In this document: positions 1 to 7,626 of the stretch, piece by piece
Layout: the number at the start of each line of letters is the position of its first letter
How positions within the stretch are numbered: position 1 is the first letter of the stretch
Source of the DNA: Bin87 sp965203195
GTDB lineage: Bacteria > Chloroflexota > Dehalococcoidia > Lucifugimonadales > UBA3495
Length of the DNA: 64,000 nucleotides
Direction of reading: 5' to 3'
Assembly: GCA_965203195.1 (NCBI GenBank)
Contig: OZ241860.1
Location: 1-64,000, forward strand
Position numbers and translations under genes: made by a program
The notes under the pieces: model-generated
What the model was told of the DNA's origin: nothing
Database searches by the model: none
The model's input: the letters and a program-made list of their open reading frames with translations, nothing else

Positions 1-390
1 TTCCACGATGTAGGGGGCAAGGGACGTGGGCGCTTCAATTTCCAGGATGTAGCAGTCGGCTTCCGGCGTGATGGCGGTGATGACGCCGGTGGCGTCAATA
101 TGCCCCTGGACGATGTGGCCGCCCATACGGTCGCCGGCGGCCAGGGCTCTTTCCAGGTTGACGGCGCGGCGCGGCCCGGCCCGCCCCAGGGCGGTGCGGC
201 GCAGCGTTTCCGGGGCCAGGTCAACAGCGAAACTGCCGGCGTCAAAGTCAACCACTGTCAGGCAAGCGCCGTTGACGGCGATGCTGTCTCCCGTCTTGAC
301 ATCGGACAGCGTCTTGCCGGCGTTGATCGCCAGGCGGTAATCCGACCGGGACGCCACCCGCCCTACTTCCTCGACGATTCCGGTGAACAT
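1..390 (-). CDS. ribE: Riboflavin synthase, alpha chain (3' end outside window)
   Basis: Catalyses dismutation of two 6,7-dimethyl-8-ribityllumazine molecules to riboflavin in the cytoplasm. The translation begins MFTGIVEEVGRV, the classic riboflavin synthase N-terminus. It continues with the lumazine-binding repeat signatures VNGACLTVV (about residues 39-47) and GGHIVQGHID (about 90-99). About 130 residues are visible, and the end of the second barrel lies beyond position 1. The ATG at 390 directly follows the ribD stop codon, so the two are translationally coupled. No frameshift is seen. The incomplete end is only the window edge. Confidence 0.95.
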   Translation of the reverse strand, partial: MFTGIVEEVGRVASRSDYRLAINAGKTLSDVKTGDSIAVNGACLTVVDFDAGSFAVDLAPETLRRTALGRAGPRRAVNLERALAAGDRMGGHIVQGHIDATGVITAITPEADCYILEIEAPTSLAPYIVE

Positions 391-1509
391 TCAGGGGGCC
401 TCCTGCCGTGTGGGGTATCCGGCAATCAGCCAGTCGGGGCCGATTGCTTCCATAGTGGCGCGTTCCAGCCGCCAGGCGTCGCCCATTATGGTGGCGCCGT
501 CGCCGCCCAGGGGGGCCGGGGCGCCGCTGCCGCCAATCAGCACGGGGGCGATAAAGGCGTGAACGCGGTCAATCAGCCCGGCGTCCAGCAGGGCGCCCAG
601 GGTAGCGCTGCCGCCTTCCACCAGCAGGCTGACGATGCCCCGGCTGCCCAGGCCGGCCAGCAGTTCAGGCAGGTTCACCCGGCGGTCGCCGCCGGGGAAA
701 GACGCCAGAGTGGCGCCGGCTTCGGCCAGGGCGGCGCTGCGGCGGGCGTCGGCGCCGCCGGCGGTGGCAACGATGGTATGCCCCGGCTGCCGGAGCATCC
801 GCGCCGCCGGCGGCAGACGGGCATTGCTGTCCAGCACGACGCGGACGGGCTGCCGGTGGGAAGGCAGCGGGCTGCCGTCGTCCGCGCGGGCGGTGAGTTG
901 AGGATCGTCAGCCAGCGCGGTGCCGATGCCGACCATAATGGCGTCCATTTCCCGGCGCATCCGCTGGACGCGGGCGCGGGCTTCGGGGCCGGTTATCCAC
1001 TGGGAATGGCCGGTACGGGTGGCGATTTTGCCGTCCAGGCTCATGGCGAATTTGGCGACCACATAGGGCAACCCGGTAAGGATATGCTTGCGAAACGCCT
1101 CGTACAGCTCGTCGGCGGCCGGGTGGGGCTGGCGCTCAACCACGATGCCGGCGGCGCGCAGAGCCGCCGCGCCGCCGCCGGAGACGCGGGGGTTGGGGTC
1201 GGTGACGGCGTAGATTACCCGGCTCACGCCGGCGGCGATGATGGCGTCGGCGCAAGGCGGCGTGCGCCCGTAGTGGCAGCAGGGTTCCAGGGTGACATAA
1301 AGGGTGGCGCCGCGCGCCGCCGGGCCGGCCTGCCGCAAGGCGCCGATTTCGGCGTGACGCTGGCCCGGCGGCAGGGTGCAGCCTTCGCCCAGAATGACGC
1401 CGTCGGCGCGCGCGAGCACGGCACCAACGGCCGGATTGGGGCTGGTTGTACCTAGGGCGGAGCGCGCCAGCGCAATTGCCCGGCGCATTGGGGCGGCGGC
1501 GGTGTCCAT
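391..1509 (-). CDS. ribD: Bifunctional diaminohydroxyphosphoribosylaminopyrimidine deaminase / uracil reductase
   Basis: Performs two successive steps of riboflavin synthesis: deamination of the pyrimidine and NADPH-dependent reduction of the ribosyl group. The N-terminal deaminase shows HAE at residues 52-54 and PCC...PPC at 76-86, giving zinc ligands H52, C77 and C86 and catalytic E54. The C-terminal reductase domain (from about residue 150) has KFAMSLDGKIAT and the late glycine-rich LLVEGGS motif. Starting at the ATG at 1509 gives 372 aa, normal for RibD. An upstream in-frame ATG at 1557 would overlap dcd by 41 bp and adds no conserved sequence, so it was not chosen. Operon dcd-ribD-ribE. 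Confidence 0.95.
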   Translation of the reverse strand: MDTAAAPMRRAIALARSALGTTSPNPAVGAVLARADGVILGEGCTLPPGQRHAEIGALRQAGPAARGATLYVTLEPCCHYGRTPPCADAIIAAGVSRVIYAVTDPNPRVSGGGAAALRAAGIVVERQPHPAADELYEAFRKHILTGLPYVVAKFAMSLDGKIATRTGHSQWITGPEARARVQRMRREMDAIMVGIGTALADDPQLTARADDGSPLPSHRQPVRVVLDSNARLPPAARMLRQPGHTIVATAGGADARRSAALAEAGATLASFPGGDRRVNLPELLAGLGSRGIVSLLVEGGSATLGALLDAGLIDRVHAFIAPVLIGGSGAPAPLGGDGATIMGDAWRLERATMEAIGPDWLIAGYPTRQEAP

Positions 1510-1516
1510 ACTCGGA

Positions 1517-2164
1517 TCAGCCCGGCTGCTCCCGGCCGGAATCGGCATTTCCGGCAAGATCCCCGTTCCCGCTGAAATCCTCGTTCCCGCCGCTGAAATC
1601 CAGGTGAAAGCGGCTGGCGGTGGGGCCGGACTGCCCCTGGTAGCGGCTGCCCAGCTCCGGGGCGCCGTAGAGCCGCTCCGCCGGGGTGGTGAGCCTCAGG
1701 AAGGAAATCTGCCCGATTTTCATCCCGTAGTACAGGGCGATGGGCAGGCGCGCCACATTGCTTAATTCCAGCGTCAGGCGGCCCCGCCAGCCGGGGTCGA
1801 CAAAGCCGGCGGTGCTGTGTATCAGCAGGCCGATGCGCCCCAGGCTGCTTTTGCCTTCCAGCCGGGCCACCAGGTCGGCGGGCAGCTCAATGTGCTCCAG
1901 GGTGCTGCCCAGGGCGAATTCGCCGGGGTGCAGCATAAAGGGCGCGTCGCCGGCGATGTCCACCGGCTCCATCAGGCTGTCCAGTGGTTCGCGCACGTCG
2001 ATAAACGGCATTACCCGCGCGTTGGAGAACACCAGGAAGCGGCCGCCCAGGTGCAGGTCGATGCTGGCCGGCTGGATGTCGTCCGGGTCGATGGGATTGA
2101 CGACGATGCGGCCGGCGTCAATTTCCCGGCGAATGGTGCGGTCGCTGAGTACCATCGTAGTCAC
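1517..2164 (-). CDS. dcd: dCTP deaminase, probably bifunctional dCTP deaminase/dUTPase type
   Basis: Converts dCTP to dUTP and, in the bifunctional subtype, directly to dUMP, supplying dTMP synthesis. Trimeric dUTPase-fold motifs are intact: EGKSSLGR (103-110), HSTAGFVDPGW (116-126), the catalytic Glu in LTLELSN (near 133) and GSRYQGQ (172-178). The HSTAG stretch, rather than the HRIDPGW-like form of the E. coli enzyme, resembles the bifunctional mycobacterial and archaeal proteins. That subtype call is inference. The tail beyond about residue 188 is glycine- and asparagine-rich and not part of the fold. It lies 7 bp upstream of ribD. Confidence 0.92.
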   Translation of the reverse strand: MTTMVLSDRTIRREIDAGRIVVNPIDPDDIQPASIDLHLGGRFLVFSNARVMPFIDVREPLDSLMEPVDIAGDAPFMLHPGEFALGSTLEHIELPADLVARLEGKSSLGRIGLLIHSTAGFVDPGWRGRLTLELSNVARLPIALYYGMKIGQISFLRLTTPAERLYGAPELGSRYQGQSGPTASRFHLDFSGGNEDFSGNGDLAGNADSGREQPG

Positions 2165-2170
2165 CCGCCG

Positions 2171-2977
2171 TCACCGCAGTTCGTACACGCCATAGACGGT
2201 GACGGCGATTTCGTCCTCGCCGACGGCGATGGGGGTGCCGGCGTCGGCGGACATACCGGCGCTTTCCAGCCGGGCCAGGATGGACTGGGGGTAGCCGGCG
2301 GCCGGCGGGGTTTCGGAAATCAGCTTGAGGTTGCCCAGCTGGCGGCCGGAGAACCTGGCCAGCTGGGCCGCCTTGTTCTGCATATCGGCGACGGCGGACT
2401 GGCGCGCCCTTGCCGCCATCGCCCCGGTGTCGGCAAAGGAAAAGCGCAGGCTGTCAAAGGCAATGTGGTTGCCCCCGGCGGCGATGGCGGCGTCAATCAC
2501 GGAGCCGACGGCGCCGGTGTCCCGCAGGGTTACATCCAGCCCGCTGCTCACCACATAGCCCCGGAACCGGCGCTCGCCCTGGCTCCAGTCGTAATCGGGA
2601 TGAACGTTGAAATGGCTGGTGGCGATGTCAGCGGCGGCGATGCCACTGTTCCGCAGGGCGTCCAGCACATTTTGCAGGGATACGGCGGCGGCGCTCCGGG
2701 CGGCGGCTACGGTGTCATCCGTAACCGAGACGCTCAACGAGATATGGGCCAGATCCGGCGTCCCGGTCGCCGTGCCGGTTCCGCTGACCTGGATGACATC
2801 GTAGGGGTAGCCGGCCGCCTGGCCGGCCGGCAGCGCGGGAGCGTCGGCGGGGCTGTCGTCCAGGGCCGCCGTGGCCGGCTGCTGCTGCTGCTGGTATCCC
2901 CAAACCGCCAGCGCCGCCAGCAGCAGGAGAGCCAACGCGGGCAGCAGGATGTAATTGCGGACGTTACGCAGTTTCAT
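2171..2977 (-). CDS. SIMPL (DUF541) domain protein, membrane-anchored
   Basis: A 268-aa protein with an N-terminal hydrophobic segment (about residues 8-26) that should act as a signal anchor, leaving the rest outside the membrane. It has one SIMPL/DUF541 domain, starting VSGTGTATGTPDLA. The family is periplasmic or cell-surface and its molecular role is poorly defined; some members affect oxidative stress. The start at 2977 is supported by a GGAGG 8 nt upstream. A further in-frame ATG at 3004 lacks this site. The stop is 6 bp before dcd, so it may share that transcript, with no obvious functional link. Confidence 0.85.
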   Translation of the reverse strand: MKLRNVRNYILLPALALLLLAALAVWGYQQQQQPATAALDDSPADAPALPAGQAAGYPYDVIQVSGTGTATGTPDLAHISLSVSVTDDTVAAARSAAAVSLQNVLDALRNSGIAAADIATSHFNVHPDYDWSQGERRFRGYVVSSGLDVTLRDTGAVGSVIDAAIAAGGNHIAFDSLRFSFADTGAMAARARQSAVADMQNKAAQLARFSGRQLGNLKLISETPPAAGYPQSILARLESAGMSADAGTPIAVGEDEIAVTVYGVYELR

Positions 2978-3083
2978 TGGCGAGCCTCCGGCGGGCTGAT
3001 GCATCCGGGTCGCTGGAGTTTGACGCTTTGGATACGCCGCGCTGCCCCCGTTTATGGATTGGCGCGCGCCGGGAGCCCGGCGT

Positions 3084-4328
3084 TCAGCCCTGGAAGCCGA
3101 CCCGCCCGCCCAACAGCGCCCGCGCCATCACGAACTTGTGGATTTCCGAAGTGCCGCCGCCGATGCGGGCGTGGCGTAGCATATGGTACCAGTGGGCGAT
3201 GGGCAAGTCCAAAGTTTCGCCCAGCCCGCCGAACACCTGCATAATCTTGTCAATGCTGCGCCAGCCCCATTCGCCGGCGGCATACTTGACCATTGACGCT
3301 TCCACGCGCACATCCTCGCCGGCGTCGGCCCGGGCGGCCGTTTCCCGGGCCACGGCCCGCAGTGCGATGATGTCCATATAGACGTCGGTGAGCATCCACT
3401 GCACGGCCTGCCGGTCGGCGATGGGGCGCCCGTAGGTTACGCGCTGCTGCGACCATTCCAGCGCCATTTCCAGGGCGCGGGTCAGGATGCCCAGGGCCAT
3501 GGCCCCGCGCAGCAGCCGGTCGTGATGCACCAGCCACTGCTGTCCCAGGGTGAAGCCGGCGCCTACTTCGCCCAGCACCTGGGTTTGCGGCACGCGCACA
3601 TTGTCCAGGTGAATGTAGTGCTGCTGGGCTTTGGTGGGCACAATCCAGACGCGGATGGGTTCGAAGGTTACGCCCGGCGTGGGGTTGTCAATGATGAACA
3701 TCGTAATGCCGCCGCGCTGCCGCTGGTCCGGGTCGGTAACGGCCTGCACCAGCAGAAAATCGGCGGAGGCGGCGCCGGAAATGAACATCTTGGTGCCGTT
3801 GAGCACCCAGTCGTCGCCGTCCCGGACGGCGCGGGTCTGCATCATCCCGCCTGGGTCAGAGCCGGCTTGGGGTTCGGTTTGCCCGAAGGCGTAGTACAGA
3901 TCGCCGTTGATGGCCGGGTAGAGGTACTTTTCCTCCTGCTCCGGGGTGCAGGCGCCGAGCATAAACATTGGCGCCGGGGAAGTGGGCAAGTGGACGATGC
4001 TGCGGTGCACTTCCTCCTCCAGGGTCAGATGCCCCAGAGCGCCCATGCCGCCGCCGCCGTATTCCTCCGGCACAAAGGAGGTATAGATGCCCGTCTGCTT
4101 GGAGATGCGGTTGAGGCGCGCCCACTGGTCGGCGGACAGGGTGCCGAGGACGCCGGGGACGGTTTCCAGCACGCCCCGGGGAGCGCCGTGGTCGGGTTCG
4201 CCTTCCTGCGGCGGATGCGCCAGGTATTCGGGCTCCAGCGGGATGCACTCGTCGCGGACGATTTGCCGGACGGTGTTTTTCAGGGCGTCCAGTTCGGGGG
4301 GCAGGCTGGTCGGGGTGGTGGTCATCAT
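3084..4328 (-). CDS. Acyl-CoA dehydrogenase family protein
   Basis: FAD-dependent alpha,beta-dehydrogenation of an acyl-CoA. The 414-aa length fits the family. Visible signatures are FGQTEPQAGSDP in the middle beta domain (acyl-CoA/FAD binding), NGTKMFISGA, and the C-terminal IGGGTSEIHKFVMAR block that contacts FAD. Tandem ATG codons at 4328 and 4325 follow a GGAG. The substrate cannot be read from sequence. Adjacent genes are unrelated, so an isolated catabolic enzyme is most likely. CaiB, HMG-CoA-lyase-like and other CoA enzymes elsewhere in the window suggest acyl-CoA catabolism in this organism. Confidence 0.9.
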   Translation of the reverse strand: MMTTTPTSLPPELDALKNTVRQIVRDECIPLEPEYLAHPPQEGEPDHGAPRGVLETVPGVLGTLSADQWARLNRISKQTGIYTSFVPEEYGGGGMGALGHLTLEEEVHRSIVHLPTSPAPMFMLGACTPEQEEKYLYPAINGDLYYAFGQTEPQAGSDPGGMMQTRAVRDGDDWVLNGTKMFISGAASADFLLVQAVTDPDQRQRGGITMFIIDNPTPGVTFEPIRVWIVPTKAQQHYIHLDNVRVPQTQVLGEVGAGFTLGQQWLVHHDRLLRGAMALGILTRALEMALEWSQQRVTYGRPIADRQAVQWMLTDVYMDIIALRAVARETAARADAGEDVRVEASMVKYAAGEWGWRSIDKIMQVFGGLGETLDLPIAHWYHMLRHARIGGGTSEIHKFVMARALLGGRVGFQG

Positions 4329-4420
4329 TGCTCCGCTGATAGTTGGTCACGACGCGGCGGCGGGGGCATCGGTTCACGGGGTCATCAGTTCCGGGGGACG
4401 GGCGTTCAATGGAACGGGAG

Positions 4421-4630
4421 TCAGTGGAACGGGCAGATGTACTTCAGGGCGGCCAGGGCCGGGTCATCGGCGGCGGCGTTGGTAGCCAGGCGGGTCACAT
4501 ACTCGCCGTCAGGCGGACTGGCCGGCGCCGCGGTGGCATTAACCACTTCCAGCGCCGCACCGACGGCGCCGAACACCAGCGCCGCCGCAAATACGACGAT
4601 GATGGCTATGCCGATTGCTTTCCGGTTCAT
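4421..4630 (-). CDS. Small single-pass membrane protein, unknown function
   Basis: A 69-aa product starting MNRKAIGIAIIVVF, with one strong transmembrane or signal-anchor helix at about residues 5-26 and a short polar tail ending KYICPFH. The ATG at 4630 has a GGAG about 10 nt upstream. An in-frame ATG at 4678 would only prepend a charged, unconserved stretch. I recognise no family. It stands alone, about 90 bp upstream of the acyl-CoA dehydrogenase. That it is a real gene is inferred from the clean start site and the hydrophobic profile. Confidence 0.5.
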   Translation of the reverse strand: MNRKAIGIAIIVVFAAALVFGAVGAALEVVNATAAPASPPDGEYVTRLATNAAADDPALAALKYICPFH

Positions 4631-4745
4631 AGGACTTTCTCCGTCGCAGGTGGGTTTGCCGGGTAACGAAAATTGCATTTGACGACACGACCTGGCGCCG
4701 CTGGCGCGCCGCCGCTACGCAGGGACGGCCGGGGCCGGCGGCCGG

Positions 4746-5504
4746 CTAGTTTCCGGTCTGGCGGCGCAACCGGGCTTCCAGCTCGCGGATGCGCTCGTTA
4801 GCCTCCCGGAGCTGGGCTTCGGCTGCCTGCCGGGCCACCTGCTCCGCAGCCATCTGCGCTTTGGCTTCCGCGAGATCCGGCAGATATTCCCCGGTCGACG
4901 GGTTCCAAAAACGCAGATTGTAATCCTCCCAGCGCAACTCCAGCCCCAGCGCCCGGCTGTAACCACGATAACCGCCGCCCGCCAGCGGCCGTATCGGTAT
5001 GCGCCGCCAGCTTCCGTCCGTCAGATCCAGCTCATCGCCCGCCAGCGCCGCATCGTAGTAGCGGCCCCCAGTGGGGTCAAAACGCCAGTATTCCCTGACC
5101 CGGTAGCGGGCGTAAATCTCACGCTTGACCGTGTAATCCCGCCGCCCGGTGCTCCGGGATGCCACTTCCAGCACAAAATCCGGCGGCTTGCCCACTTCGC
5201 TGATGGCATAGCCGTTGGACGCTACAATTTCCGCCGGGGGGACGGACAGGCCCATAGAGACCAGGCAATCGGGGTAAGGAGCTTGCCGGATGTCGCTGGC
5301 GTCATAGCACAGGTAGCCGGCGCCCATTGCCACGGCGTCGGGCCAGTCCCGCAGCCAGTCCTCCAGGATCTGGTGGGCGCGCGCTATGTGAGGATACTGG
5401 ACAGCCATGTCGGGGCATTGGGGCGGGTCGGGCAGCGGCGTCAGCCGGGGGGATGCTACCTTGCGGTATAGCAGCGATGCTGGCGCCGGTTTGGCGGTAG
5501 TCAT
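4746..5504 (-). CDS. Uma2-family (DUF820) PD-(D/E)xK nuclease-like protein, copy 1
   Basis: A 252-aa protein of the Uma2/DUF820 family, whose fold is that of restriction endonucleases and whose biological role is unclear. Family marks are YPDCLVSMGL, then PPDFVLEVASRST (acidic residues of the catalytic core), then KREIYARYRVREYWRFDP. After the core (about residue 205) comes a heptad-like coiled coil, AEAKAQM then AAEQVARQAAEAQ then REANERIRELEARL. It is the most downstream of three tandem near-identical genes on the minus strand. The start at 5504 (MTTAKPAPAS) is shared by all three. A TATCAT -10-like hexamer is conserved upstream, without a clear -35. Confidence 0.88.
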   Translation of the reverse strand: MTTAKPAPASLLYRKVASPRLTPLPDPPQCPDMAVQYPHIARAHQILEDWLRDWPDAVAMGAGYLCYDASDIRQAPYPDCLVSMGLSVPPAEIVASNGYAISEVGKPPDFVLEVASRSTGRRDYTVKREIYARYRVREYWRFDPTGGRYYDAALAGDELDLTDGSWRRIPIRPLAGGGYRGYSRALGLELRWEDYNLRFWNPSTGEYLPDLAEAKAQMAAEQVARQAAEAQLREANERIRELEARLRRQTGN

Positions 5505-5636
5505 TGGCGGGCCTCGCAATTGAGAAGGTTAGCGCGACGGAGCCGTTGGGCAATGATAGCACAGACCGCCGGGGGTCGGGCGCGCTTACCGGACTCCGGC
5601 TGGCACCGGAGAGGCGGCCGGCCGTCCAAACCACAT

Positions 5637-5665
5637 AAAAAACGTCGCGCAGCGCAAGAGCGACG
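5637..5665 (-). terminator. Intrinsic terminator after Uma2 copy 2
   Basis: On the minus strand CGTCGC, an 11-nt loop and GCGACG are followed by a run of six T. It lies about 45 bp past the stop at 5711. A second small hairpin (CCCGTT/AACGGG) precedes it. Confidence 0.75.
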
Positions 5666-5710
5666 CCCGTTGCCGCTAACGGGCGGGCGATTTAGGGGCG
5701 TGGCCGGCGG

Positions 5711-6490
5711 CTAGTTTCCGGTCTGGCGGCGCAGCCGGGCTTCCAATTGGCGGATGCGCTCGTTAGCCTCCCGGAGCTGCGCTTCGGCCGCCTGCCGGGC
5801 TACCTGCTCCGCAGCCATCTGCGCTTTGGCTTCAACCATTTGCGCTTTGGCTTCCGCGAGATCCGGCAGATATGCCCCGGTCGACGGGTTCCAAAAGCGC
5901 AGATTGTAATCCTCCCAGCGCAACTCCAGCCCCAGCGCCCGGCTGTAACCACGATAACCCCCGCCCGCCATGGGCCGTATCGCTATGCGCCGCCAGCTTC
6001 CGTCCGTCAGATCCAGTTCATCGCCCGCCAGCGCCGCATCATAGTAGCGGCCCCCGGTGGGGTCAAAACGCCAGTATTCCCTGACCCGGTAGCGGGCGTA
6101 AATCTCACGCTTGACCGTGTAATCCCGCCGCCCGGTGCTCCGGGACGCCACTTCCAGCACAAAATCCGGCGGCTTGCCCACTTCGCTGATGGCGTAGCCG
6201 TTGGACGCTACGATCTCCGCCGGGGGGACGGACAGGCCCATAGACACCAGGCAATCGGGGTAGGGAGCTTGTCGGATGTCGCTGGCGTCATAGCACAGGT
6301 AGCCGGCGCCCATTGCCACGGCGTCGGGCCAGTCCCGCAGCCAGTCCTCCAGAATCTGGTGGGCGCGCGCTATGTGGGGGTATTGGACAGCCATGTCGGG
6401 GCATTGGGGCGGGTCGGGCAGCGGCGTCAGTCGAGGGGATGTTGCTTTGCGGCGCAGCGGCGATGCTGGCGCCGGTTTGGCGGTAGTCAT
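5711..6490 (-). CDS. Uma2-family nuclease-like protein, copy 2
   Basis: A 259-aa paralogue of the gene at 4746, nearly identical through the nuclease core (PPDFVLEVASRST, YWRFDPTGGRYYD). It differs in the coiled-coil tail, where an extra heptad VEAKAQM is inserted, giving the longest tail of the three copies. The start at 6490 matches the other copies (MTTAKPAPAS). The frame stays open another 47 codons upstream, but those run through the terminator of copy 3 and are not conserved. It carries its own downstream terminator, so it is probably transcribed independently of copy 1. Confidence 0.87.
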   Translation of the reverse strand: MTTAKPAPASPLRRKATSPRLTPLPDPPQCPDMAVQYPHIARAHQILEDWLRDWPDAVAMGAGYLCYDASDIRQAPYPDCLVSMGLSVPPAEIVASNGYAISEVGKPPDFVLEVASRSTGRRDYTVKREIYARYRVREYWRFDPTGGRYYDAALAGDELDLTDGSWRRIAIRPMAGGGYRGYSRALGLELRWEDYNLRFWNPSTGAYLPDLAEAKAQMVEAKAQMAAEQVARQAAEAQLREANERIRQLEARLRRQTGN

Positions 6491-6610
6491 TGGCGGGCCT
6501 CGCAATGGAAAGGTGCGCGCGACGTTAGCCGACAGGCAAATGATAACACAGACCGGCCGGGAGCCGGACGCCGGCTGGCACCGGAGAGCGGCCGGCTGTC
6601 CAAACCACAT

Positions 6611-6639
6611 AAAAAACGTCGCGCAGCGCAAGAGCGACG
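6611..6639 (-). terminator. Intrinsic terminator after Uma2 copy 3
   Basis: The same CGTCGC/GCGACG stem and T6 run as at 5637-5665, about 50 bp beyond the stop of copy 3. It is part of the duplicated unit. Confidence 0.75.
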
Positions 6640-6688
6640 CCCGTTGCCGCTTAACGGGCGGGCGATTCAGTGGGCGTGAGGCCGGCGG

Positions 6689-7405
6689 CTAGTTTCCGCT
6701 TTGGCGGCGCAGCCGGGCTTCCAGCTCGCGGATGCGCTCGTTAGCCTCCCGGAGCTGCGCTTTGGCTTCCGTGAGATCCGGCAGATATGCCCCGGTTGAC
6801 GGGTTCCAAAAACGCAGATTGTAATCCTCCCAGCGCAACTCCAGTCCCAATACCCGGCTGTAACCACGATAACCCCCGCCCGCCAGCGGCCGTATCGGTA
6901 TGCGCCGCCAGCCTCCGTCCGTCAGATCCAGTTCATCGCCCGCCAGCGCCGCATCGTAGTAGCGGCCCCCGGTGGGGTCAAAACGCCAGTATTCCCTCAC
7001 CCGGTAGCGGGCATAAATCTCACGCTTGACCGTGTAATCCCGCCGGCCGGTGCTCCGTGACGCCACTTCCAGCACAAAATCCGGCGGCTTGCCCACTTCG
7101 CTGATGGCATAGCCGTTGGACGCTACGATCTCCGCCGGCGGGACGGACAGGCCCATAGACACCAGGCAATCGGGGTAGGGAGCCTGCCGGATGTCGTTGG
7201 CGTCATAGCACAGATAGCCGGCGCCCATTGCCACGGCGTCGGGCCAGTCCCGCAGCCAGTCCTCCAGAATCTGGTGGGCGCGCGCTATGTGGGGGTATTG
7301 GACGGCCATGTCGGGGCATTGGGGCGGGTCGGGCAGCGGCGTCAGTTGAGGGGATGTTGCCTTGCGGTATAGCGGCGATGCTGGCGCCGGTTTGGCGGTA
7401 GTCAT
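6689..7405 (-). CDS. Uma2-family nuclease-like protein, copy 3
   Basis: A 238-aa paralogue and the shortest of the three. It lacks the AAEQVARQAAEAQ part of the coiled coil, so the nuclease core is joined directly to the final REANERIRELEARL heptads. Core residues D and E of PPDFVLEVAS are kept, so it is not an obvious pseudogene. The start at 7405 follows the shared MTTAKPAPAS rule. The 220 bp upstream (to selA at 7627) contain a divergent intergenic region with a CCGTTGC/GCAACGG palindrome near 7511-7527 and a TAGAAT hexamer at 7544-7549 that may belong to selA. Confidence 0.87.
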   Translation of the reverse strand: MTTAKPAPASPLYRKATSPQLTPLPDPPQCPDMAVQYPHIARAHQILEDWLRDWPDAVAMGAGYLCYDANDIRQAPYPDCLVSMGLSVPPAEIVASNGYAISEVGKPPDFVLEVASRSTGRRDYTVKREIYARYRVREYWRFDPTGGRYYDAALAGDELDLTDGGWRRIPIRPLAGGGYRGYSRVLGLELRWEDYNLRFWNPSTGAYLPDLTEAKAQLREANERIRELEARLRRQSGN

Positions 7406-7626
7406 TGGCGGGCCTCGCAATGGAAAGGTGCGCGCGACGGAGCCGATAGGCAAATGGTAACACAGACCGCCGGGTAGTGTTGCGCCGGAATCGTAATCGG
7501 AAAAGCGGCGCCGTTGCGGCGCAACGGACGGGCAATTTGGTGGTAGAATACGCCGGCTTTCCGCCCGGCCATCGCCGCCGGGCCGCCGAACCGCGAACCC
7601 GCCAGACCAGTGCCGTCACATAACCG

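Larger units (their letters stand above)
4740..7410 (-). repeat. Tandem triplication of a ~0.97-kb unit carrying a Uma2 gene
   Basis: Three head-to-tail copies, period about 965 and 978 bp, measured between the stop codons at 4746, 5711 and 6689. Coding cores are nearly identical at DNA level. Copies 2 and 3 are each followed by the same terminator hairpin and the same downstream motif. The copies differ mainly in the coiled-coil tail and in a few upstream codons, so the duplication is recent or kept uniform by gene conversion. Confidence 0.85.

Noticed and set aside
100..1455. Long plus-strand open frame of 451 codons
   Set aside because: It lies opposite ribE and ribD, is Gly/Ala/Gln-rich without any family match, and is typical of antisense frames in GC-rich DNA.
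7544..7549. selA promoter
   Set aside because: TAGAAT is present but no acceptable -35 lies 16-18 bp upstream, so it was not listed as a promoter.
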